Translations under genes and position numbers: made by a program | Source: Candidatus Hydrogenedentota bacterium | GTDB lineage: Bacteria; Hydrogenedentota; Hydrogenedentia; Hydrogenedentales; SLHB01 | Assembly: GCA_903925285.1 (NCBI GenBank) | Contig: CAIYET010000323.1 | Span: forward strand, 1-36,139 | Reading direction: 5' to 3' | DNA: 36,139 nt | Shown: piece after piece, positions 1-6,780 of the stretch | Position numbering within the stretch: the stretch's first letter is position 1 | Layout: every line of letters starts with the position of its first letter | Notes under the pieces: model-generated | The model's input: only the letters and a program-made list of their open reading frames with translations | What the model was told of the DNA's origin: nothing | The model's database searches: none

Positions 1-121
1 AAACACTCCCGCCCTACATTAAACGACGCACTTTTTCTTGTTGTTTTTGACCGCTTCTGACCAATAAGGCACTAACTTCCAACTTCTAGTTTGCGCATCC
101 ATTCACGCCCCACGCAGGTCC

Positions 122-1795
122 TCATGAGGTTTCGGAGAGGAGTTCACCGTAATAGGCATCGTTCATCTCTTGCAGGCAGACATGGCGATGACAGACTTGG
201 CACTCGAACTCCTGGCCGACTGGTGAACCTTCGGGGATGCCGATAAAGGTACTGCAAAACGGGCAGGCAATGCTCCTGCCGCCCGCGAGCGATTCCTGGA
301 TGACGCGGCTGACGCGTCCGGCGTGATAGGCTTCGACGAACGCGTCGACGCATTCCGGGTCGAACTGCGAACCGCGTCCCTTGATCAACTCGTCGATGGC
401 GATTTGCGGATCGAGACCCTTGCGATAGGGCCGGTTACTAGTCATGGCATCGAAGGTGTCGGCCACGGCAATAAGACGGCCTTCGAGCGGAATATCCTTG
501 CCCGCAATACCGAACGGATAGCCTTTGCCGTCGAAACGCTCGTGGTGGTAAAGGCAATACGGGATTAGCGGCTTGAGGAATTCGATATCGCGCAACATCC
601 GGGCGCCGCGCTCCGGATGGATCTTCATCTTCGCGTATTCTTCGTCCGTCAACTTACCCGGCTTTCGCAGGATGGCATCATCGACGGCGATCTTACCGAC
701 ATCGTGCAAGACGCCACCCATTTCGCCCTGCTTGAGCTGTTCTTCGGTCCATCCCAGTACGCGCATGATTTCCAGGGCCAAATTAGTCACGCGCCATGTG
801 TGGCCGACGGTATAGAGATCCCGCATTTCGACCGAGTCGGTGATGGCGATCAGGGTATCGTGGTACGCACGTTCGAGCTTGTGGACATACTGCGCGTTCT
901 TGATCGCGACGGCGGCGGCGCCCGACAGTGCCACGAGCAATTCGAGGTCGCTCTTTGTGAAGGCGTTCGTTGTGCCGCGGGTGTCGACGTACAGCACGCC
1001 GAGGTGTTCGTTGTGATGCGTCAGCGGCGTGCACATGGCCGACGAGATGTTCTGCGCGATGATGCTGGCCCCGGCCTCGAAACGGGCGTCGTCGGCCGCG
1101 TCGACGGTCAAAATCGCCTCGCCGTGTTCGAAGGCCCGCGAGACGATCGTGGAACTAATGACCGTGTTACCCGAACCGGACTTGACAAACTCGGTGATGA
1201 GTTCGCCCGTCTTTTCGTCTTTGAGCAGGATGACCCCGTTATGGGCGGGAATCAACGAGAAAATCTGGTCCATGACGCTCGCAAACAGCTTTTGCAAGTC
1301 CTGCTCGCTCGCGATGATTTGATTGGCTTTGTATACTGCGGCAAGGCGATTCTGCGCGTCGCGCAACTGTTCGAGCGTGACGGCCGTCCGCGGCGCCTGG
1401 AAAAACGTCTCGTACACGTTCGCAGCATCCGCCGCCTCGACATGCCCGCTCAATCTTTCGATAGAGCCGCTCACCGCAGGTCCCAAATGCACGCCCGATG
1501 CGTCTGCCGCACCCTCATAGCGGAATTCCGATGCGCCGATCCGTATGACGTCTGCGTCGGATAGCCGACACTCGACGATCCGACGATTGCCCACGTACGT
1601 GCCGTTCCCGCTACCCTGATCTCGCAGGAATGTCCCGTTCGGAGTCTGCTCGATCGTCGCATGCTTTCGCGACACCTGCGGATCATCCAAATAGATCGAA
1701 CTCGTCGGATTGCGCCCGATGATCACCGTGTCCTCGATCTCGAAGGTATCGCCTTGACGCGGACCCGAGAGGAATACAATGCGCTCATGTGCCAT
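122..1795 (-). CDS. FHA-GAF-HD-GYP signalling protein, probable c-di-GMP phosphodiesterase
   Basis: A 557-residue soluble protein with four recognisable parts. Residues 1-95 form an FHA phosphothreonine-binding domain (GR at 27-28, SRKH at 42-45, GNGT at 63-66). Residues about 155-300 look like a GAF sensor domain. Residues about 310-500 form an HD-GYP domain, with HD at 364-365, HHERFDGKGYP at 417-427 and a downstream VADTFDAMTSNRPYR stretch, so the catalytic metal-binding motifs are intact. The C-terminus carries a zinc-ribbon-like pair of CxxC motifs (Cys511/514 and Cys532/535). HD-GYP proteins hydrolyse cyclic di-GMP, so this one probably tunes the polysaccharide genes that start on the opposite strand. 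A GAGGAG ribosome-binding site lies about 9 bases before the ATG. No membrane segment is visible. The enzymatic call follows from conserved residues; the link to the neighbouring operon is inferred from position. Confidence 0.93.
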   Translation of the reverse strand: MAHERIVFLSGPRQGDTFEIEDTVIIGRNPTSSIYLDDPQVSRKHATIEQTPNGTFLRDQGSGNGTYVGNRRIVECRLSDADVIRIGASEFRYEGAADASGVHLGPAVSGSIERLSGHVEAADAANVYETFFQAPRTAVTLEQLRDAQNRLAAVYKANQIIASEQDLQKLFASVMDQIFSLIPAHNGVILLKDEKTGELITEFVKSGSGNTVISSTIVSRAFEHGEAILTVDAADDARFEAGASIIAQNISSAMCTPLTHHNEHLGVLYVDTRGTTNAFTKSDLELLVALSGAAAVAIKNAQYVHKLERAYHDTLIAITDSVEMRDLYTVGHTWRVTNLALEIMRVLGWTEEQLKQGEMGGVLHDVGKIAVDDAILRKPGKLTDEEYAKMKIHPERGARMLRDIEFLKPLIPYCLYHHERFDGKGYPFGIAGKDIPLEGRLIAVADTFDAMTSNRPYRKGLDPQIAIDELIKGRGSQFDPECVDAFVEAYHAGRVSRVIQESLAGGRSIACPFCSTFIGIPEGSPVGQEFECQVCHRHVCLQEMNDAYYGELLSETS

Positions 1796-1998
1796 GACAA
1801 CCGTCTCCTCAGTTAATCAAGCGCCGAACCTCGCCACCGGACCCGTCGAGTGCTGCGCGCACGCCACACTTCCTCGGCGGCCACCCCGTGAATCGGCCAG
1901 CGGTCGGTTTTCTCAGTCCATTGTTCCCTTATATCACGAATGGCCGCGTCAATACAACGAGAGAAAAGACACACATATACCACCAGTCGCGAAGAACG

Positions 1999-2020
1999 CA
2001 ACCACAACATATTGTGGTTG
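1999..2020. promoter_or_regulatory. 22-bp palindrome, candidate operator
   Basis: Arms CAACCACAA (1999-2007) and TTGTGGTTG (2012-2020) are perfect 9-bp reverse complements around a 4-base centre. The site ends 35 bases upstream of the -35 box of the rightward promoter and lies between two divergent genes, which is a typical place for a dimeric regulator to bind. No T-run follows, so a terminator is unlikely. The cognate regulator is unknown. Confidence 0.5.
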
Positions 2021-2055
2021 AACATATCAGGGAACAACTTGTAGGAAGTAATCGC

Positions 2056-2084
2056 TTGACAAAAATGCGCGCCTACTATAGAAT
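2056..2084 (+). promoter_or_regulatory. Sigma70-type promoter for the polysaccharide/secretin genes
   Basis: A perfect TTGACA -35 box (2056-2061) is followed by a 17-base spacer and a TAGAAT -10 box (2079-2084, five of six consensus bases). It faces the ExeA-like gene and would give a leader of roughly 105 bases before the start at 2199. Confidence 0.7.
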
Positions 2085-2198
2085 GTAGCATGAGAAACCA
2101 AGCGGCAGTTGGCGTGGAGGCGATAAGGAAGCTATCTGCTTATACGGTGAATGGTCATAAACCCTGGCTGCATCAGGCCGCTTGGGAGTGGTGGGTCC

Positions 2199-3251
2199 AT
2201 GGACATTGAACAGGCGCACTTGAACTTCTTTGGCCTTCGGGAGCAACCATTCGCTCCAACGGCGGATCCTTCGTACTTTTATGCCACGAAAGAACATAAG
2301 GAATGCCTGTTTCGGTTGTGGAGCAGTATCGACGCGCGGCACGGAATCGCAGTAGTACTAGGTAATTACGGTACGGGCAAGACCGCCCTGTTGCGAAAGC
2401 TGCTGACCGGGATGGCGGCGACCCGCGAACGGTACAACACCGCAGTGGTGGCGTCGCCGATCCCGTCGTGGACGAGTTTCGCGCTGCTGGAAGCGATCGT
2501 GACGCAGTTCCGAATCCCGCCGCCGAAATGGTCGTTCACGGCGTACCTTGATGCGCTGAACGCGTTTCTGATGGAGAACCGCGAGCGGGTCAATACACTG
2601 GTTATCGACGACGCGCAGAATCTGAACAAGCGCGGCCAGTTGGAGTTGTTGCGCCTGGTGCAGAATCTCGAAAGCTATCAGCATAAACTGCTGAATTTGG
2701 TGCTGCTGGCTCAATTGGAGTGGATCGACATTTTGCGAGCGGCGCCGAACTTCGAGCAGCGGATCAATTTCACATATGTGCTCAAGCCGATCCTGATCGA
2801 GGAGACACGGCATTTTATCGAGTTTCGTTTGCGGCAGGCGGGCGGCGAAGGACCGCGCGCGCCCGAGTTCGACGATGCAGCGGTACAGACGGTTCATGCG
2901 TACACGGAGGGCGTGCCGCGGGTGATCGTGACGCTGTGCCGCAACGCGTTGCTGGAAGCGTCGCAGATGAAGAAGCGTCGGATAACCGCCGAGATTATTC
3001 TCCACACGATCGAGAAGACCACTCTGCCGAACCCGGAAAAAAGGGCGCAGGCCGCCGCTGCGGCCCGAATGACGGATGCGCCGCCGAAACAGGCGCCCGT
3101 TGAAGCCGCGTCGTGGGCCGCCGAAACGCCGCGTCCGTTGGCGATGATGCCGCAGACGATCCGCGAGAAGAAGGCTTCGGACATGTTGTTGCGTGCGGCG
3201 GAACGGCTGAAGCGGCCTTCGGATGAAGCCGCACCGCCGCAGGGCGTATGA
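2199..3251 (+). CDS. ExeA/GspA-like AAA ATPase
   Basis: A 350-residue AAA ATPase of the ExeA/GspA type, beginning with the family's typical MDIEQAHLNFFGLREQPF opening. Walker A is GNYGTGKT at residues 55-62 and Walker B is LVIDDAQ at about 134-140. The C-terminal about 70 residues are rich in Ala and Pro and contain no peptidoglycan-binding domain, unlike classical ExeA. I chose the ATG at 2199 because GGGAGTGGTGG lies just upstream and homology begins here; an ATG at 2151 in the same frame would add 16 unconvincing residues. ExeA works with ExeB to assemble the type II secretin through the cell wall, and similar ATPases occur in exopolysaccharide/exosortase loci. A secretin-domain protein is encoded two genes downstream, so a role in building or powering that exporter is a reasonable inference. 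Confidence 0.88.
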   Translation: MDIEQAHLNFFGLREQPFAPTADPSYFYATKEHKECLFRLWSSIDARHGIAVVLGNYGTGKTALLRKLLTGMAATRERYNTAVVASPIPSWTSFALLEAIVTQFRIPPPKWSFTAYLDALNAFLMENRERVNTLVIDDAQNLNKRGQLELLRLVQNLESYQHKLLNLVLLAQLEWIDILRAAPNFEQRINFTYVLKPILIEETRHFIEFRLRQAGGEGPRAPEFDDAAVQTVHAYTEGVPRVIVTLCRNALLEASQMKKRRITAEIILHTIEKTTLPNPEKRAQAAAAARMTDAPPKQAPVEAASWAAETPRPLAMMPQTIREKKASDMLLRAAERLKRPSDEAAPPQGV

Positions 3252-3366
3252 TGAAGCGCACGACGAGGTCAAGCGTGGAAGGATGGGCAAGGAAATGGCT
3301 TGCCCGGCCGATGAATAGGGACAGGTTGGTGCGGGGCGTGACAATGGCGATGACTGGTGTAAACCC

Positions 3367-5292
3367 ATGACTCCCGATCAAACCCAAGAACCACGTTCGT
3401 CCGCACAAGGGACAAATACGCGGGAGTCCGATCTGGACCCCCTCGAAGACGTGTCGCTCGACGGCCTGGACCTCGACGAGCGGTTGCAGAGCGGTGTGCC
3501 GGAAGCGCAACGGGCCTCGGACCTCGACTTCATCCAAATGACGGGCCTGGGACGCCCGGTATTGTCTCAAGAAGACCCAATAGCGCCGCCGTCGGTCGAG
3601 CCGAGCGAACTGGATGCACGGCGTCCGTTAAGTTTCTTCGAAAAAGGCGTCGCCGATGTGGACGCCAGTATGGCGCCGCCCGCACTCGACGCCGAAGACT
3701 CTTTTGCCGAGGAGATTGTACCGTCATTTGGCCCAGCGCGCGAAGAACCGCCCCCGACTGTTATCTTGCCGGAGCCGCCGCCCGCGCCATCCGAATATTC
3801 GTCCGAACCTGCTAGACCAACGCCGCTGGCCTCGGTGTTCGACTTCGACGACTTGGATACGGGTGCAACGCCACGTCCAGAAACGATTCGAGACTCGTTG
3901 GAAACACCTCGGGAATCGTCGCCCCCGGCGTCGGCGTCTTCTCCCCAAGACGACCTTGCGGAATTATCGCAGGCTGTGGACCGCCTTAAAGCAACTCCCA
4001 AGCCGTCGCCGCTTCCCGCGCCCCCGCCGACCGAAGCAGCCGATGACGACTGGGACGAACCGAAATCAACGGAACCGGCATTGGGCGCATGGGACTTGGC
4101 CGAGGCCGAGCAATTGCTTCAGGAACTAGAGCACCAACCACGTGACATGGCGTCGCCCCCATCGGACAAAACCGCCACACCCAAGGGCGAGCATGTCAAT
4201 AATGACGGCGACGACGATGAATCGGTCTATCGGCAGCCGCAGCCCACACGCCGTCACCGCTCGGGGCGTGGGCACACGCGCCAAAGCCGACGCATCTTGC
4301 GGTGGATACCGCGCGTGGCGGCCCTGATTCTGGTCATCTTCGGCGGATACGTCGCTTATCATCAAGTCATGCAACTGATCGAGAAGCCAACGGCGTCGCT
4401 GGAACGTGCGCGGCAATTAAAGGCGGCGGGACGATTCGATGATGCGTCGGAAGGGTTCGCACGCTTCGCGGCGACCCAGCGCGACCAACCCGGCCGGGCC
4501 GACGCGGTGTTTCAGGCCGCGTATTGTCTGCAACTGGCCCCCGTACAATCCTTCGATGAAACCCAGGCGCACAAGAAGCAGGCGTTGCAGTTGTTCGAGC
4601 AGTTCGTAACGGATAATCCCGGCCATGCCAAAGTCGCCCGTGCCAAGACGCGCATGGGCATCCTGCATTTCGACCTGGAGGAGTACAAAGAGGCCATCGA
4701 ACTGCTTCAGAACCCTTCGCTGCAACTGGCCGACCCGGAATCGGCTTTGCCGGCCTTGCGCACGTTGGCGCGAGCACGCTGGAAGATGGGCGATTACGAC
4801 GCGGCGGAATCGGCCTTTTTACAGGCTGCGGCCCTGGCGAACAATTACACGCCCGATCTGGACTACGAAGAACTGGGCAGCCTGAATCGCTGGAGGGCCG
4901 AAAACGCGCAGGAGAACGACGCCGCGCGTCAGCGGTATCGGGCGGCAGCGGTAGAAAACTGGACAAGGGCCATGCGTGTGTCCGGCATCGATCCGGCCAC
5001 CAAGGCCAAGATTCGCACGAAATGCGCCTGGTTCTTGAGCCAGGCGCAAGGCCAACCGCCCGAAGGTGGGGGAAAACCTCCGGCGGCGGCGCCGGGAGAT
5101 GCTCCGAAGCCGGGCGACACAGCCCAGTCGGTGGCGCCTGCCGTAGCGCCCGTCGAGCAAACGCCGAAGGGCCCTGACCCGCGCATCGAAGCGCAATACC
5201 CTGGAACCCCGCCGGCAAGCGAGGCGTCGCAAACGCCTGCACCGCCGTCCGAGGACGGAAAGGACGAACATGCCGCGTCTTCGCATTCTTGA
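3367..5292 (+). CDS. Membrane-anchored TPR protein with long acidic proline-rich N-terminus
   Basis: A 641-residue protein in three parts. Residues 1 to about 300 are acidic and Pro/Ser-rich, apparently disordered, and end in a basic Arg-rich patch. A single transmembrane helix follows at about 312-335. Residues about 340-560 contain TPR-like helical repeats (for example around RFDDASEGFARFA and EYKEAIELLQ), then a Pro/Ala-rich tail. With no signal peptide, the likely topology is a cytoplasmic N-terminus and periplasmic TPRs. Its last 23 bases overlap the start of the secretin fusion gene, so the two are probably translationally coupled. TPR proteins often act as secretin pilots or scaffolds, and a GspB-like bridging role between the ATPase and the secretin is possible. 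No specific family was recognised, so function is inferred from layout only. The upstream ribosome-binding site is weak. Confidence 0.85.
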   Translation: MTPDQTQEPRSSAQGTNTRESDLDPLEDVSLDGLDLDERLQSGVPEAQRASDLDFIQMTGLGRPVLSQEDPIAPPSVEPSELDARRPLSFFEKGVADVDASMAPPALDAEDSFAEEIVPSFGPAREEPPPTVILPEPPPAPSEYSSEPARPTPLASVFDFDDLDTGATPRPETIRDSLETPRESSPPASASSPQDDLAELSQAVDRLKATPKPSPLPAPPPTEAADDDWDEPKSTEPALGAWDLAEAEQLLQELEHQPRDMASPPSDKTATPKGEHVNNDGDDDESVYRQPQPTRRHRSGRGHTRQSRRILRWIPRVAALILVIFGGYVAYHQVMQLIEKPTASLERARQLKAAGRFDDASEGFARFAATQRDQPGRADAVFQAAYCLQLAPVQSFDETQAHKKQALQLFEQFVTDNPGHAKVARAKTRMGILHFDLEEYKEAIELLQNPSLQLADPESALPALRTLARARWKMGDYDAAESAFLQAAALANNYTPDLDYEELGSLNRWRAENAQENDAARQRYRAAAVENWTRAMRVSGIDPATKAKIRTKCAWFLSQAQGQPPEGGGKPPAAAPGDAPKPGDTAQSVAPAVAPVEQTPKGPDPRIEAQYPGTPPASEASQTPAPPSEDGKDEHAASSHS

Positions 5293-6772
5293 TAGACCTG
5301 CCTGCCGAGGGCGACATCTTCGTACAGTCGCCTTGGTCATATGGCTGCTCGTTGCGCCCGTGGGCTGGTGCGCGGATCCCGGATCGGTACCGCATCCGGC
5401 ACAGAGCAGTAGCGCCACTGTTTCTCCGGGCGACTCATTGTTCGTAGAAGTGTACCGCCGCCCCGAGCTTTCGACTACCACGCAAGTAGACGCGAATGGG
5501 AACATCGCCATCCCCTATGTCGGCAATGTGCATGTGGCAGGGGTGAATGAAAAAGAGGCAGGCGAAAGCGTGCAGAACGCGCTACGAACGATACTGAAAA
5601 GCCCGCGCGTGGCAGTCTCGCGTTCGGCCATAGCCCGGCCCTCGTTGGCGATGCCCCGCACGGCGGACATGAAGACGCAAGTGATCAACCTGAACAACGG
5701 TAGCGCGGAGGTCCTGAGCAAGACGCTTTCCGGCATGAACTCGGCGGGTGGCAGCGTCTCGGCCGACCCAAACACGAATTCCGTCATCGTCACGGATGCG
5801 CCTGCCACGATCCAGAATATGATAGCGGTGATCGAGCAACTGGACCAAATGCAGAGCCAGATTACGCAGGTACGAATCGAAAGCAAAATTGCCGAGGTCG
5901 AGAAGGGCGCCATGAAACAACTCGGCGTGCGCTGGTTTACCAATGGCAACAATATCGCTGGCGGGTTCAATCCACCCGCGCAACAGCTCCTTAATCCCAG
6001 TCAGGCACAGAACAACATTGGCAACGTCCGCACAGGAGTGCTTAATTCGACGGGCCAGGGCTTCCTCGACAATCCGAGCGGCGCCAGTGGGCGCCTGCCG
6101 CTCCAGGCGCCCGCAGTGGGCCAGATGTTTTTTGGCATGCTCACCCACGGCGTGGATATCGGCGCCCTGATCGACGCACTCGTCCAAGACAACAAGGCGG
6201 AAATCCTCGCCTCGCCTATGATCCTCGCCGTAAACCACAAACCGGCCGAGATCAAAATGGCCGACGAGTTTCCTTATACGGAAGCCTCTCAAGCATATGG
6301 AGGAACGGCCTACAACGTGAAGTTCATGGACCTCGGCATCAAGTTGAAGGTTACGCCGCATGTCTACAAGGATTCGACGGGGCCGTACGTCCAACTCGAT
6401 CTGACCCCCGAAGTCTCCTTCGCGGCGGGCGTGAGCCAAGGCGTGCCGATCCGGTCGGTACGCAGTTCCAACAGCGTCGCGAACGGTCGCGACGGCCAGA
6501 CGCTGGTCATCGGCGGCATCGTGCTCAACGACGAACGCAACATGAGTCAAGGCGTGCCCGTGATCAGCAAGGTCCCGCTCGTCGGGACTCTATTCAAGCG
6601 CAAGGAAAAATCGCGCTCGCGCAACGAGTTGATGATCTTCGTAACGCCGACGATCCACGAGGCCCCGGAAAGCGTTACATGGGACCGGATGATCAATTTG
6701 ACGGGAGCGGCAAAGTTGGACATGCCGACGATACCGATCAACGAAACGCAAGGGGAATGCCGGAAAGACTGA
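5270..6772 (+). CDS. Poly_export (Wza-type) domain fused to a secretin
   Basis: A 500-residue exported protein with an unusual domain order. A basic N-terminus and hydrophobic helix (about 19-32), probably cleaved near Ala35, act as signal peptide. Residues about 50-118 match the polysaccharide biosynthesis/export domain of Wza-like proteins (SPGDSLFVEVYRRPELS, then a DANGNIAIPYVGNVHVAG stretch). Residues about 134-215 resemble a secretin N-domain (VINLNNGSAEVLSKTL, NSVIVTDAPATIQNM). Residues about 295-462 form the secretin beta-barrel domain, with AEILASPMILA at 310-320, VGTLF at 438-442 and the closing NELMIFVTPTI at 452-462. Typical Wza proteins instead end in SLBB domains and an amphipathic helix. 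The fusion and its position between the TPR gene and the Wzz/BY-kinase gene suggest it is the outer-membrane pore of this locus. Confidence 0.9.
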   Translation: MPRLRILDRPACRGRHLRTVALVIWLLVAPVGWCADPGSVPHPAQSSSATVSPGDSLFVEVYRRPELSTTTQVDANGNIAIPYVGNVHVAGVNEKEAGESVQNALRTILKSPRVAVSRSAIARPSLAMPRTADMKTQVINLNNGSAEVLSKTLSGMNSAGGSVSADPNTNSVIVTDAPATIQNMIAVIEQLDQMQSQITQVRIESKIAEVEKGAMKQLGVRWFTNGNNIAGGFNPPAQQLLNPSQAQNNIGNVRTGVLNSTGQGFLDNPSGASGRLPLQAPAVGQMFFGMLTHGVDIGALIDALVQDNKAEILASPMILAVNHKPAEIKMADEFPYTEASQAYGGTAYNVKFMDLGIKLKVTPHVYKDSTGPYVQLDLTPEVSFAAGVSQGVPIRSVRSSNSVANGRDGQTLVIGGIVLNDERNMSQGVPVISKVPLVGTLFKRKEKSRSRNELMIFVTPTIHEAPESVTWDRMINLTGAAKLDMPTIPINETQGECRKD

Positions 6773-6780
6773 CCGATACA

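Larger units (their letters stand above)
1796..2198. other. Divergent intergenic control region
   Basis: About 400 bases separate the leftward HD-GYP gene from the rightward ExeA-like gene. I see no convincing gene here. Short open frames on both strands lack recognisable domains and have poor ribosome-binding sites. The stretch contains a strong palindrome (1999-2020) and a rightward sigma70-type promoter (2056-2084), listed separately, and the transcript leader before the start at 2199. I did not find a convincing leftward promoter for the HD-GYP gene. Confidence 0.6.

Noticed and set aside
2358-3368. A 336-codon minus-strand frame opposite the ExeA-like ATPase
   Set aside because: The plus strand has Walker A and B motifs and a promoter with a ribosome-binding site. 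The minus frame is Arg/Gln-rich with no domain.
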